Shown here: positions 7,544 to 17,190 of the stretch, one piece after another
How positions within the stretch are numbered: the first letter of the stretch is position 1
Layout of the letters: each line of letters opens with the position of its first letter
From: Cognataquiflexum rubidum
GTDB taxonomy: Bacteria > Bacteroidota > Bacteroidia > Cytophagales > Cyclobacteriaceae
Assembly: GCF_022538115.1 (NCBI RefSeq)
Contig: NZ_JAKZAL010000030.1
Span: 1 to 47,570 of the forward strand
DNA: 47,570 nucleotides
Reading direction: 5' to 3'
Notes under the pieces: generated by a model
Databases searched by the model: none
What the model was told of the DNA's origin: nothing
What the model saw: only the letters and a program-made list of their open reading frames with translations
Position numbers and translations under genes: made by a program

Positions 7544-8464
7544 ATGGCAAAAAGATCCTCCATAGATAACAACAGGTTAGAGTTATTAAAATCTAAAGAT
7601 ATTGTTTATTTGATTACCTGTTTTCAATCTGAATACTATTGCGAAGACCACCATGAAGGCAGATGCCAGAGAGGTTTCTTTTCACTTTTTCTTCAGGCAG
7701 TATATGGAATTCAGTTTGCAAAGAGGTTGAATCTAGACTATTATATAGATTTTGGTAATTTGAATTATAGCTACAGTGAGGCTGAAAAATTTAACGGCAA
7801 TCAAAATTTTTGGGAGTATTATTTTAAACAGGCTCCTAAGAATCCAACTTCGGAGGGTATTTTTAATTTGAGATTTGAAAATTACCCTTTGAGAGTTTGG
7901 AATAAGTCTTTTTTCCGGGAGCTTCATCAGGTTGTGATTTCGAATCTTCAATTCCGCAATGAAATTCAGGAAACAATTGATGCAACAAAGGAGCGTTTCA
8001 ATAAACTTAGGGTTCTTGGAATCCATTTTCGAAAAACAGACCATTACGTAGAAGTGAAACCCGTCAAAGATTCATTATTCCTAAAATTGGTTGATAAACA
8101 AATAGCTTCCTTTGATAGACTTTTTTTGGCAACTGACGATGCGCAGATTCTTGAACTTTTTGAGAATAGGTATGGTGATAAACTCATGTACAATTCTTTT
8201 GTTCGGTCATCAGGAAAAGTTGCAATTCATAAAATTGGTGACTGTTCCAATGGATATGAAATAGGTAAAGAAGCACTTTTGGATTGCTTATCCCTGTCCT
8301 TATGTGACCATGCAATCCTATCACCCTCCAACCTTTCTTATTGTGCTTTGGTATTCAATCCTGAATTACCTTATCAGATTGCGGAAAGCAGTTCGGCAAA
8401 GCGGTACAGGTTAAAAACTTTGGGAGCATATTATCTTAATAAATGGGGCATTAGAAAATGGTGA
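7544..8464 (+). CDS. NodZ/O-FucT-like candidate fucosyltransferase
   Basis: The 306-residue protein carries LGIHFRKTDHY (motif HFRKTD at 161-166). This is the HxRxTD-type GDP-fucose binding motif of the alpha-1,6/O-fucosyltransferase superfamily (NodZ, FUT8, POFUT). Downstream FLATDDAQILELF and LSLCDHAILSPSNLSYCALVF match the second half of the GT-B fold. The N-terminal CQRGFFSLFLQAVYGIQFAKRLN corresponds to the GGxxNxL..A..A..L part but lacks the GG and Asn, so the family match is partial. GDP-fucose would be supplied by fcl and gmd 2 kb downstream. First gene of the long run; a five-base gap separates it from the next gene. The acceptor is unknown. Confidence 0.65.
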   Translation: MAKRSSIDNNRLELLKSKDIVYLITCFQSEYYCEDHHEGRCQRGFFSLFLQAVYGIQFAKRLNLDYYIDFGNLNYSYSEAEKFNGNQNFWEYYFKQAPKNPTSEGIFNLRFENYPLRVWNKSFFRELHQVVISNLQFRNEIQETIDATKERFNKLRVLGIHFRKTDHYVEVKPVKDSLFLKLVDKQIASFDRLFLATDDAQILELFENRYGDKLMYNSFVRSSGKVAIHKIGDCSNGYEIGKEALLDCLSLSLCDHAILSPSNLSYCALVFNPELPYQIAESSSAKRYRLKTLGAYYLNKWGIRKW

Positions 8465-8468
8465 GACA

Positions 8469-9719
8469 TTGATAGCAATCAAGCCGAAACCGGATTTTCA
8501 TGTTGACTGTCCTAAGTGTTCCTCAACCCAATCAAAAGCAGATGCTTGGTTTTTTCAAGGCATGCATTTTTTGGCTGAGGTTGCTTGCCTGAATTGTGGT
8601 TTTGAATTTTACCAAACCTTGCCAATTGGCCATGACTTACTGTTTCCCATGCAAATATCAAAAGACGGGAAACAAAGTTTTATTCCCTCAAGGGCAAAAG
8701 GATGGCTTGCTGAACCATTGATTCAATCCTTAATTCAAAAAGATGCAAAGGTATTTAAAATTGAAAAACAGGTAAATAGAGAGTTTGATAAAGTAGTCAT
8801 TGTAAACTGTCTTGATAGCTGCTTTGGTCATATTTTTTCAAAAGTTTGGAATACCTATACCTTAATTGAAAATAAGCCAGACTGGGGTATCATTGCCATC
8901 ATCCCGGAGAGATGTAAGTGGTTATTGCCTGAAGATATTGCAGAGGTGTGGTCAGTATCTATCGGATTGAAACAATGTGATCAAACGATAGGCGGACTGG
9001 ATGAATTTGTCAAAGACCAACTCAGCAGATTTGAAAAGATATCCTTTAGCCGTACCTACACCCATCTGGACCATACCAAGTATATTGATATGGGAAAAGT
9101 TCTTAAAATCCCCCGTTTTAATTTAGGTAATTTCCTGACTACAGCTCCGCAGATCACTTTTGTGTTAAGGGAAGATCGTTTTTGGCTTAATAGCCATCTT
9201 ATGGATTTCCTGTATAAAGCTTCCCGCAAATTTAAAGTTGAGAAATTGATTTTTCCATTACTTCTTTGGCGTCAGAGACAATTGGTCAATCAAACAGGAA
9301 AAATGATTTTTGATAGTGTTCCCAATGCCAAATTATCTTGTACTGGACTTGGGACTTCTGGGAAATTTTTAGACCTGATGGATGACCACAGAGTAGACCA
9401 TATTTTGTCTGAGACAGAAATTCGATGGAATGCTATTTATTCCAAGAGTCATCTCGTAATTGGGGTACATGGTTCTCATATGTTGATTCCCAGTGCATTG
9501 GCAGCCGGTTTTGTAAATATTGTGCCAAGGTATAAGATTGAACATTTGGTGGAGGATACTGTGCTTCCTTATACCAATAGGATGTTGCAATTTCTTGGAA
9601 GGTTTCTGGATGAGTTTTCGTCCCCAAAGTTGGTATCAAAACATATCAGCAGTATGGTCAAGGATTTTGACTATGTGAACAGAAATCTGGAACAGGAACC
9701 GGAGGGGAAATATTATTAA
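8469..9719 (+). CDS. Uncharacterised protein with N-terminal Cys4 zinc-ribbon-like motif, possible glycosyltransferase
   Basis: The 416-residue protein starts at TTG 8469, five bases after the preceding stop. CPKC and CLNC near residues 14-43 look like a zinc ribbon. The rest has no membrane segment. Near the C-terminus, LVIGVHGSHMLIPSALAAGFVNIVPRYK (around residue 330-355) resembles the VxGxHGAgLtN segment of GT61-like and other GT-B enzymes, where a His-Gly turn lies at the donor site. Between fucosyltransferase-like and FkbM genes, a role in sugar transfer is reasonable but unproven. I know no named family that combines these two parts. Confidence 0.5.
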   Translation: MIAIKPKPDFHVDCPKCSSTQSKADAWFFQGMHFLAEVACLNCGFEFYQTLPIGHDLLFPMQISKDGKQSFIPSRAKGWLAEPLIQSLIQKDAKVFKIEKQVNREFDKVVIVNCLDSCFGHIFSKVWNTYTLIENKPDWGIIAIIPERCKWLLPEDIAEVWSVSIGLKQCDQTIGGLDEFVKDQLSRFEKISFSRTYTHLDHTKYIDMGKVLKIPRFNLGNFLTTAPQITFVLREDRFWLNSHLMDFLYKASRKFKVEKLIFPLLLWRQRQLVNQTGKMIFDSVPNAKLSCTGLGTSGKFLDLMDDHRVDHILSETEIRWNAIYSKSHLVIGVHGSHMLIPSALAAGFVNIVPRYKIEHLVEDTVLPYTNRMLQFLGRFLDEFSSPKLVSKHISSMVKDFDYVNRNLEQEPEGKYY

Positions 9720-9740
9720 AATTTCGGTATATCCATCATT

Positions 9741-10583
9741 GTGATAAAATCTCTCCTTCGCTTTATCAAGATGGCTATAGGGTATGCAGGGATGGCGATG
9801 AGGCATTCAAGGATAAAAGGGAAAAAAGCACGATTTGAGATTTTCAAAACATTGGTACTTCTAACTTATAAATCCAAGTATCATCCCGAATCAGAAGTAA
9901 TGCAAGAATTTTTTGGGTTTAAAGTATCTGCAAATTCACCCCAAACACTATTGTCGCTCTATAGAGAAATATTTGTCGATGAGGTATATTATTTTGATTC
10001 AAATCATGCAAGTCCTAAAATCATTGATTGCGGTGCCAACATGGGGATTAGCATGCTTTATTTTAAACATTTATTTCCCAATGCTCAAATAATTGCCATC
10101 GAACCCAATCCCATGGCATTGCAATACTTGGAAAAAAACATCAAACAAAACTTCCTAGAAGATGTCCATGTGGAAAAGGCCTGCGTCTCGGATAAGGTTG
10201 GAAAGGAAAAGTTCTATTATTCCAACAAGATAAATATTGCGAATGCATCTTTGTTTCCTGAGATAGGGAAACATTATCTTATGGAAGTGGATTCCTTGCA
10301 ATTGTCCGATTACTTGTCTAAAGATATTTACGACTTGGTAAAAGTCGATGTGGAGGGAGCAGAACGTCAGGTATTAAAGGAATTGAAGACCTCAGGTCAA
10401 TTGCAAAAATCCAAGCGTTATATCATCGAATACCACCATGCCCCTGAATACTTGGAAGATACCCTACAAGAAATCCTAGAGACTTTCTCAGAGGCTGGGT
10501 TTAGCTTTAGTATTAGCGGAGATGAGGGGGATAAAGTATTGAATTTTGAGTATTCACCCAATTTCAGGGAAAAAAATCCCTAA
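9741..10583 (+). CDS. FkbM-family SAM-dependent methyltransferase
   Basis: The 280-residue protein has the FkbM pattern: KIIDCGANMGISMLYF (DCGANMG at 96-102, SAM-binding loop), IIAIEPNPMALQYL (acidic residue at the end of strand 2), CVSDKVGKEKFYY, and DLVKVDVEGAERQVLKEL (VDVEGAE at 202-208). FkbM enzymes methylate hydroxyls, often on sugars of surface glycans. The start is GTG at 9741; ATG at 9771 is an alternative that would remove ten residues outside the domain. It lies between a putative transferase and the GDP-fucose genes, so O-methylation of the glycan is the likely role. Confidence 0.85.
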   Translation: MIKSLLRFIKMAIGYAGMAMRHSRIKGKKARFEIFKTLVLLTYKSKYHPESEVMQEFFGFKVSANSPQTLLSLYREIFVDEVYYFDSNHASPKIIDCGANMGISMLYFKHLFPNAQIIAIEPNPMALQYLEKNIKQNFLEDVHVEKACVSDKVGKEKFYYSNKINIANASLFPEIGKHYLMEVDSLQLSDYLSKDIYDLVKVDVEGAERQVLKELKTSGQLQKSKRYIIEYHHAPEYLEDTLQEILETFSEAGFSFSISGDEGDKVLNFEYSPNFREKNP

Positions 10584-10594
10584 ATCTTTCAATA

Positions 10595-11548
10595 TTGAAA
10601 AATCAAGATCTTAAGATATTTATAGCAGGCCATAAAGGAATGGTAGGGTCAGCTATCTGGAGACATTTAGAAAAAAAAGGATACACCAATTTAATTGGCA
10701 GGTCAAGTCATGAACTGGATTTGAGAAATCAAGGTGCAGTAATTCGATTTTTTGAGCTTGAAAAACCTGAAATTGTAATCGATGCAGCTGCAAAAGTCGG
10801 AGGTATATGGGCAAATCAAGAGCATCCCTATACCTTTCTGATGGAAAATTTACAAATCCAAAACAACCTTATAGAAGCATCTCACCGATTTGAATGTAAA
10901 AAATTCATATTTCTAGGGTCTTCCTGTATATACCCTAAAATGGCCCCACAGCCGATCAAGGAGGAGTATTTATTGACAGGAGCTTTGGAACCAAGTAATG
11001 AAGGATATGCTATTGCAAAAATCGCCGGTGTCAAAGCCTGTGAAGCCATAAGGAAGCAGTTTGGCAAGGATTTTATTTCCTTGATGCCTTCTAACTTATA
11101 TGGTTCTTATGACAACTTTGATTTGGAATCATCACACGTATTACCTGCCATGATTCGCAAGTTTCATGATGCAAAGGAAAGTCATAGACCGGTACAATTA
11201 TGGGGGACTGGAAGTCCTTTAAGAGAGTTCCTGCATGTGGAGGACCTTGCAGATGCGGTTTATTTTACAATGAATAGCGACATGGAAGGTCATTTATACA
11301 ATGTTGGATCTGCCACTGAAATCAGCATCAAAAATCTGGCAGAATTAATCCAATGGATTGTGGGCCATCAAGGAGAGATATTATGGGACTCAAGTAAACC
11401 TGATGGGACTCCCAGGAAATTGATGGATTCCTCTCGGTTTTTTGAATTGGGATGGAAGCCAAAAATCGATTTGGAAACCGGGATAACCAATACTTACAAA
11501 TGGTTTTTGAGTAATAGAGACCAATTAAAGGAAGTAAAATTCAAATAA
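10595..11548 (+). CDS. fcl: GDP-L-fucose synthase
   Basis: This enzyme (also called WcaG) converts GDP-4-keto-6-deoxy-D-mannose to GDP-L-fucose by epimerisation and NADPH reduction. The 317-residue protein is of normal length. It shows the Rossmann motif [10 protein letters not shown] (11-20), AAAKVGGI, the family signature FLGSSCIYP (106-114) with catalytic Ser/Cys, YAIAK (138-142, catalytic Tyr/Lys), NLYGSYDNF and [20 protein letters not shown]. The first in-frame ATG is too deep inside the nucleotide-binding fold, so the TTG at 10595 is probably the true start. It sits eight bases ahead of gmd; the two genes make one pathway from GDP-mannose. Confidence 0.96.
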   Translation: MKNQDLKIFIAGHKGMVGSAIWRHLEKKGYTNLIGRSSHELDLRNQGAVIRFFELEKPEIVIDAAAKVGGIWANQEHPYTFLMENLQIQNNLIEASHRFECKKFIFLGSSCIYPKMAPQPIKEEYLLTGALEPSNEGYAIAKIAGVKACEAIRKQFGKDFISLMPSNLYGSYDNFDLESSHVLPAMIRKFHDAKESHRPVQLWGTGSPLREFLHVEDLADAVYFTMNSDMEGHLYNVGSATEISIKNLAELIQWIVGHQGEILWDSSKPDGTPRKLMDSSRFFELGWKPKIDLETGITNTYKWFLSNRDQLKEVKFK

Positions 11549-11555
11549 CATTGCT

Positions 11556-12671
11556 TTGAAAAAAACCGCATTGATTACCGGGATTACCGGTCAAGATGGT
11601 GCCTATCTGGCAGAACTCCTCTTAGAAAAGGGATATACTGTCCATGGTATCAAAAGAAGATCTTCTTCATTGAATACTGATCGGATAGACCATTTGTATC
11701 AAGATCCACATGACCCTAAGGCAAGACTTTTTCTCCATTATGGAGACCTTACTGACTCCATGAATATCACCCGAATTATTCAAGAGACCCAGCCTGATGA
11801 AATCTACAATCTTGGGGCGATGTCCCATGTGAAGGTGAGTTTTGAAACTCCTGAATATACAGCCAATGCCGATGGGATAGGGGCGCTAAGGATTTTAGAG
11901 GCTATAAGGCTTTTGGGACTGGAGAAAAAAACGAAGTTTTACCAAGCATCCACCTCTGAATTGTATGGGATGGTGCAGGAAGTCCCCCAAACGGAAAATA
12001 CACCTTTTTATCCAAGGTCACCTTATGGGGTGGCTAAGTTGTATGCCTATTGGATCACTGTCAATTATAGGGAAGCTTATGGAATATATGCCTGCAACGG
12101 AATCCTCTTCAATCATGAGTCCCCCCGAAGAGGAGAGACTTTTCTTTCGAGAAAAGTTACCCAAGCTGTTGCCCGCATTGCTATGGGTTATCAGGATAAA
12201 CTTTTTGTTGGAAATCTTGATGCAGAAAGAGATTGGGGACATGCCAAAGATTATGTCGAGGCCATGTGGCTGATGATGCAACAAGACCATGCGGAAGATT
12301 TTGTGATTGCCACAGGAAAGACCACCAAAGTCAGGGACTTTATTCAGATGGCTTTTGGAGAAGTAGGAATGAAAATACAGTGGGAAGGAAAATCAATCCG
12401 CGAAGTTGGAGTTTTGGTTGAGATTGATGGAAAGCAATTTGAAAATGCAGTGGGATTTGGATTGGAAAATTCAAAAGTAAATATGATACTTAATCAACCT
12501 ATTATTTTGATTGATGCTAATTATTTCCGACCGACAGAAGTAGATTTATTGATAGGAAATCCTGCCAAAGCCAAAGCTAAACTAGGGTGGAAGCCTTCCA
12601 TTACTTTGGAAAAGTTGGTCAATGAGATGGTTTTCAGCGATATCTATGAACTTAAATCTAGAAACCTTTAA
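11556..12671 (+). CDS. gmd: GDP-mannose 4,6-dehydratase
   Basis: It makes GDP-4-keto-6-deoxymannose, the substrate of the preceding gene. The 371-residue protein has [18 protein letters not shown] (GITGQDG 9-15), the [22 protein letters not shown] loop, TSELYG (133-138), Y157-x3-K161 in [21 protein letters not shown] (181-196) and a late [20 protein letters not shown], all diagnostic. TTG at 11556 must be the start because MKKTALITG is where the family begins. A 162-bp gap without a gene follows, so the next genes may be a separately promoted unit. Confidence 0.97.
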   Translation: MKKTALITGITGQDGAYLAELLLEKGYTVHGIKRRSSSLNTDRIDHLYQDPHDPKARLFLHYGDLTDSMNITRIIQETQPDEIYNLGAMSHVKVSFETPEYTANADGIGALRILEAIRLLGLEKKTKFYQASTSELYGMVQEVPQTENTPFYPRSPYGVAKLYAYWITVNYREAYGIYACNGILFNHESPRRGETFLSRKVTQAVARIAMGYQDKLFVGNLDAERDWGHAKDYVEAMWLMMQQDHAEDFVIATGKTTKVRDFIQMAFGEVGMKIQWEGKSIREVGVLVEIDGKQFENAVGFGLENSKVNMILNQPIILIDANYFRPTEVDLLIGNPAKAKAKLGWKPSITLEKLVNEMVFSDIYELKSRNL

Positions 12672-12833
12672 AAATTAACGGTATCATTTATTCACACCGC
12701 CTTTTTCGATACCAAAAACTTTTAGAAAATTCTTTGGATCGGATCAAAATAAGGAGGAAGGAAACCACTCCAATCATTTTTTTAAGAAGTTTAATTAAAG
12801 TTTGGAATAAATTTTATTGAGAAATAAAAAATT

Positions 12834-13754
12834 ATGTTGTTATCAATAGTTTCTCCTGTATATAGGGCAGAATTCCAATTGGAAGAATTGGTAGAAAGGA
12901 TCAAGACTTCTGTGGAAAGCATTCAATTGGATTTTGAAATCATTTTAGTGAATGACCATAGTCCTGATCAATCATGGACAAAAATTGTGGAACTCAGTAG
13001 AAAACACCCGTTTGTGAAGGGCGTTAAACTAAGCCGAAACTTTGGACAGCACTACGCAATTACTGCTGGATTGGATCAGGCAAAAGGGGATTGGGTTATA
13101 GTGATGGATTGTGATTTGCAGGACAGGCCTGAAGAAATCCCGAACTTATTTCATAAAGCGCAGGAAGGTTTTCATGTAGTTTTGGCAAGGAGAGTAATAA
13201 GGAAGGATGGTTTTTTTAAAAAACTTGGTTCTAAAATATTTTACAGGACGCTCGCATACTTGACAGGTTCAAAGCAGGATGAATCTATTGCTAATTTTGG
13301 GATTTATCATCAGGATGTGGTCCGTGAAATTTGTGCAATGAGAGAAAGTATCAGGTATTTTCCCACTATGGTTAAATGGGTTGGATTCAAACAGACTGCC
13401 ATTGATGTTGACCATGCCTCCCGGGAAATAGGTCAATCCTCTTACAATTTTAAGAAGCTATTTAATCTTGCCTTGGATATCATGTTGGCATTTAGTGATA
13501 AGCCTATTCGGTTGACAGTGAAGTTAGGGTTATTGGTCGCTCTGACAGGGTTTTGTTTTGCGATTTACACCCTTATCAGGTACTTCCAAGGCGACATCAT
13601 AGTCGCAGGTTATGCAAGCATGATCATTTCTTTGTGGATGTTGTCAGGATTTATTTTGATCACTTTAGGAATGGTTGGGCTTTACGTTGGGAAAACTTTT
13701 GAGGGGGTCAAAAATAGACCCATTTACATAGTCGAAGAGAAACTCAATTTTTAA
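12834..13754 (+). CDS. GtrB/DPM1-like polyprenyl-phosphate glycosyltransferase (GT2)
   Basis: The 306-residue protein has the GT2 fold with ILVNDHSPD (39-45), KLSRNFGQHYAITAGL (65-80) and MDCDLQDRPEE (91-101), the typical pattern of enzymes that load a single sugar onto undecaprenyl phosphate. Two membrane helices follow (about 227-247 and 263-284) and then the hallmark tail KTFEGVKNRPIYIVEEK. Known relatives are GtrB, ArnC and YfdH. A one-base TAATG overlap joins it to the acetyltransferase gene. With the WecD-like, WecE and GT-C-like genes directly downstream, it would deliver an amino-sugar for periplasmic transfer (inference). Confidence 0.88.
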   Translation: MLLSIVSPVYRAEFQLEELVERIKTSVESIQLDFEIILVNDHSPDQSWTKIVELSRKHPFVKGVKLSRNFGQHYAITAGLDQAKGDWVIVMDCDLQDRPEEIPNLFHKAQEGFHVVLARRVIRKDGFFKKLGSKIFYRTLAYLTGSKQDESIANFGIYHQDVVREICAMRESIRYFPTMVKWVGFKQTAIDVDHASREIGQSSYNFKKLFNLALDIMLAFSDKPIRLTVKLGLLVALTGFCFAIYTLIRYFQGDIIVAGYASMIISLWMLSGFILITLGMVGLYVGKTFEGVKNRPIYIVEEKLNF

Positions 13755-14434
13755 TGAGAATTAATGACTTACAGTGGGATTCACAACTTTTCGGTTATTC
13801 GGTTGGTAAAATTGAAATTGATAATTCTGAATTTGATCCTTTAAGGTTTTTGGAATTTTCTGCAAATTATAAACTTGTCTATCTTTTTTCTTCGAAACCG
13901 ATTGACACTTTGCCAGAAAATACAATTCTTGTGGATACTAAGGTTACACTTGTCAAGGAATTGGGAGGCATACAAGATTGGGATGATGTTGAATTTTTTG
14001 AAGGAAAGCTTTCCGAAAGCTTAATCTCATTGGGATTTCAAAGCGGAGAACTTTCAAGGTTTAAAATTGATAAGAGGTTATCAAAGAATGAATTTGAGAA
14101 ACTGTATATCAAGTGGCTAGAACGGGACTTGAATTCTGGAAAAATTATTATCCAAAAAATTGAAAGGAAGATGGCAGGATTGATTACGCTAAGGTTTAGC
14201 GGTGATCAAAGTTCTATTGGTTTGTTTGCTGTAGACAATGCTTATCGTGGAAAAGGGATAGGATATAAACTTTTACAAGCCGCACAATATATTTCCGTGA
14301 AGAACGGAATAAAGAAAATTAGTGTACAAACACAGTTTCAAAATAAAAGGGCTATCAGCCTCTATGAAAAATTTGGATTTGTGCAACAGAATAAAAAATA
14401 CATTTATCATTATGTCAATCCAAAAAACACTTAA
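13754..14434 (+). CDS. WecD-like GNAT sugar N-acetyltransferase
   Basis: The 226-residue protein starts MRINDLQWDSQLFGYSVGKIEID; the WDSxLFG segment (8-14) is characteristic of WecD, the dTDP-fucosamine acetyltransferase. The GNAT core is in the C-terminal half: IGLFAVDNAYRGKGIGYKLL (acetyl-CoA loop RGKGIG at 165-170), then KKISVQTQFQNKRAISLYEKFGF. The natural pairing is with the WecE gene eight bases downstream: WecE makes dTDP-4-amino-4,6-dideoxygalactose and WecD acetylates it to dTDP-Fuc4NAc. Overlap with the gene before (TAATG) indicates tight co-expression. Other amino-sugar substrates are possible. Confidence 0.82.
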   Translation: MRINDLQWDSQLFGYSVGKIEIDNSEFDPLRFLEFSANYKLVYLFSSKPIDTLPENTILVDTKVTLVKELGGIQDWDDVEFFEGKLSESLISLGFQSGELSRFKIDKRLSKNEFEKLYIKWLERDLNSGKIIIQKIERKMAGLITLRFSGDQSSIGLFAVDNAYRGKGIGYKLLQAAQYISVKNGIKKISVQTQFQNKRAISLYEKFGFVQQNKKYIYHYVNPKNT

Positions 14435-14442
14435 CATCTTTC

Positions 14443-15582
14443 ATGTCGGTACCCAACATCCGCATTCCTTTTAATAAACCTTTTCTTACAGGTAATGAAC
14501 TCCATTACATTGAACAGGCTGTAAAAACAGGTAAAATTTCCGGTAATGGCATTTTTACCCAAAAATGCCATCATTTTTTTGAATCGAAGTATGGTTTTAA
14601 AAAATGTCTTTTAACCACTTCCTGTACAGATGCCTTGGAAATGGCGGCCATTTTATTAAACATTCAGCCTGGGGATGAGGTGATTATGCCTTCCTATACT
14701 TTTGTATCCACAGCCAATGCCTTTGTATTGCGGGGCGCCAAAATTGTATTTGTTGATAGTCGTCAAGACCACCCTGGGATGGATGAAAACAAAGTAGAAG
14801 AACTGATTACCTCCAAGACCAAAGCGATCGTGGTAGTGCATTATGCAGGGGTGGCCTGTGACATGGATATCATCATGGATATTGCATCGAGGAACCAACT
14901 CTTCGTGGTGGAGGATGCGGCACAAGCCATAGATTCTTATTATAAAGGCAAGGCATTGGGAAGTATCGGGCATTTGGCAGCATTTAGTTTTCATGAAACC
15001 AAAAACATCCAATGTGGTGAAGGGGGGATGTTGGTCATCAATGACCCACAATTTGAAAAACGAGCTGAGATTATCTGGGAAAAAGGCACCAACAGGTCTG
15101 CATTTTTCAGGGGTGAGATAGATAAATATGGTTGGGTAGATATAGGTTCTTCGTTTCTTCCTTCTGAGGTTACAGCAGCATTTTTATGGGCACAATTAGA
15201 AAATTTAGATGAAATTCAGTTAAAAAGAAATAAAATATGGAATGAATACTTTTTACAATTAAGTTCGGAAAATGGTGAGCGCTTTTTCCGTTTACCCATA
15301 ATACCTGAATATGCATGTAATAATGCCCATATGTTTTACTTGGTTTTTGAAAAGTCCGCGGACAGGGAAATTTGTATTCAAAATTTAAAAGCTAATGGGA
15401 TTTTATCTGTGTTCCACTACCTTTCTCTCCATAGAAGTTCCTTTTATAAGAATTTAAATAATTCCAAGAATGAGCTATCTCATTCAGACTTTTATTCTGA
15501 TTGTTTGCTAAGACTACCTCTTTATTTTCAATTAAATCCAGATGAAGTTAGATTCATTACATCAATTATCAAAAAACATTAG
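14443..15582 (+). CDS. wecE: dTDP-4-amino-4,6-dideoxygalactose transaminase
   Basis: A PLP-dependent DegT/DnrJ/EryC1 aminotransferase of 379 residues, closely matching WecE (RffA). Long stretches follow the E. coli pattern: GDEVIMPSYTFVSTANAF then VLRGAKIVFVD, VHYAGVACDMD, LFVVEDAAQAID, SFHETKN with the PLP lysine K187, IWEKGTNRSAFFRGEIDKY and DIGSSFLPSEVTAAFLWAQLE. It aminates the 4-keto group of dTDP-4-keto-6-deoxyglucose to give dTDP-Fuc4N. The upstream enzymes RmlA and RmlB are not in the window and must be encoded elsewhere. The 3' end overlaps the next annotated start by 41 bases. Confidence 0.93.
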   Translation: MSVPNIRIPFNKPFLTGNELHYIEQAVKTGKISGNGIFTQKCHHFFESKYGFKKCLLTTSCTDALEMAAILLNIQPGDEVIMPSYTFVSTANAFVLRGAKIVFVDSRQDHPGMDENKVEELITSKTKAIVVVHYAGVACDMDIIMDIASRNQLFVVEDAAQAIDSYYKGKALGSIGHLAAFSFHETKNIQCGEGGMLVINDPQFEKRAEIIWEKGTNRSAFFRGEIDKYGWVDIGSSFLPSEVTAAFLWAQLENLDEIQLKRNKIWNEYFLQLSSENGERFFRLPIIPEYACNNAHMFYLVFEKSADREICIQNLKANGILSVFHYLSLHRSSFYKNLNNSKNELSHSDFYSDCLLRLPLYFQLNPDEVRFITSIIKKH

Positions 15583-17182
15583 TATCTCTTTGGATCTACT
15601 ATATAAAAGTAGTACTGCAAGGATTGGTTTCATTTTATCGGTGCTAGTCATGCTTGCATTGATTATCTGGAGTTTGGACAAAGGCCTTATTTTTTTAGAT
15701 GAGGCTTTTTATTTACTGCATTTAAGGGATGGTAGTAATCCTTTGGCGTTAAGTAACTGGTTTGTAATTTTTCAAAAAACTAATATAACAAACCTCAATC
15801 ATATCAGATTACTGATATTTGCTTCAATGGTTTCCTCCTCATTTTTTCTTGGATATGCTTTTTCATTTTTTTATTTCAGAATTTGGCCAGCTTGGTTTGT
15901 GGGTTGTGTTGCTGTTTTTTTTACTTTTTTACTTCCTATACCAGTTCAATTTGTACCAAATAACTTCACGTTGAACTTAGTTTTCATTTATATCAGTATA
16001 GCATTTCTGTTCTTGGGTTTAGGCAATAAGACTAAGCTTTCCAAAAATTCATTGATGTATTTTTCAGGTCTATTATTTGGGCCTGTTCCGTTTATTATGA
16101 TAACAAATCTTCCCCTGATCGGAGCTATATTTTTGTTCGTTATTTTGATTGAGAAAAAGACAGCTTTTCAGCTATTGGTTTTTTGGATACTGGGTTTTTT
16201 AAGTACCCTAATTGTTTTTTTTCAATTTTTTCAATCCTTTGAAGAATTTATAACCAAGTTTCAAGATGCGGTTGAATTTTCGAGTTTTATAAGTTCACAT
16301 GGTATCAAACCCTTATTAAAATGGCATTATAATACCATTATTTACTACTTGGGATTACCACTTAATCTTTTGGTTCTTATGTTGTGTTTTTTCTATTTGA
16401 AAAATTCGGTTAATACCAGGTTGAAAATAATTTCATTTATTTCATTTGTCATTATATTTTCAATTCAATTCGGATTTGACATCACCAACCCGTTAGCAAT
16501 CTTTCCTTCAACTTTATTTCTTATAATTTTTTTCTATTTGTTTTTTGTTAATTGGTTAGATAATATCCTCAGCACTAATGACACTCTGGTTGCAATTTTT
16601 TTAGTTTCAATCCTTTATTTTGCAACATTGGGAACTGATGTCCCTTTCCGGTATCGTTCTTCTACTTATCTCTCAGGATTAGTTCTAGCCATCCTGATTA
16701 TGGCAAAGAATAATAAATTCGGTTTTCTGGTTTTTGCAGCATTAACATTTTTATGTTTTCTTAATTTTTTAACTTACCCCATTCAAAATGGATGGCATAG
16801 ATATAAAATGGTCGAACAGAAGCACGAAGTCAAAATCCCAAATGGAGAGGGTTATGTTAAACTTGATCAATTAACCAAAAACACAGTTGAAAAATTGATC
16901 CCTATCCTAGCAAATAGAGAAAATGTATTGATATCTGATGGAAAATTATGGGGATATATATATTTAACCAATGCGCAGGCACCTTATCTCAGCTTCTGGG
17001 AAAATGAAGCTTATTTTCAGTTTTATAGAAAGAAGAGGGAATTAGGTTTAGAGGATTTTACGTTTTTTGAAGGAAAATACCGGAAATTTTCTCCCGGTTT
17101 AATTGAGGAAATTGTTGATTCCAATTTATTTGAGATGGTTGAGGTAGAAGATTTCCGTCTCTTCATTCCAAAACAAAATTAG
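15542..17182 (+). CDS. GT-C-like polytopic membrane protein
   Basis: The 546-residue protein has about ten to twelve hydrophobic helices followed by a soluble domain (residues about 420-546). Right after the first helix comes KGLIFLDEAFYLLHLRDG; an acidic pair (D53, E54) in the first outer loop is the catalytic feature of many GT-C enzymes (ArnT/PMT type), which use polyprenyl-phosphate sugars in the periplasm. The family is not recognised by more than this. The start at 15542 overlaps wecE by 41 bases, and a later start before helix 1 is possible. Its position after GtrB-, WecD- and WecE-like genes suggests it transfers the Fuc4NAc-type sugar (inference). Base composition is very AT-rich. 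Confidence 0.7.
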   Translation: MKLDSLHQLSKNISISLDLLYKSSTARIGFILSVLVMLALIIWSLDKGLIFLDEAFYLLHLRDGSNPLALSNWFVIFQKTNITNLNHIRLLIFASMVSSSFFLGYAFSFFYFRIWPAWFVGCVAVFFTFLLPIPVQFVPNNFTLNLVFIYISIAFLFLGLGNKTKLSKNSLMYFSGLLFGPVPFIMITNLPLIGAIFLFVILIEKKTAFQLLVFWILGFLSTLIVFFQFFQSFEEFITKFQDAVEFSSFISSHGIKPLLKWHYNTIIYYLGLPLNLLVLMLCFFYLKNSVNTRLKIISFISFVIIFSIQFGFDITNPLAIFPSTLFLIIFFYLFFVNWLDNILSTNDTLVAIFLVSILYFATLGTDVPFRYRSSTYLSGLVLAILIMAKNNKFGFLVFAALTFLCFLNFLTYPIQNGWHRYKMVEQKHEVKIPNGEGYVKLDQLTKNTVEKLIPILANRENVLISDGKLWGYIYLTNAQAPYLSFWENEAYFQFYRKKRELGLEDFTFFEGKYRKFSPGLIEEIVDSNLFEMVEVEDFRLFIPKQN

Positions 17183-17190
17183 TACCCACT

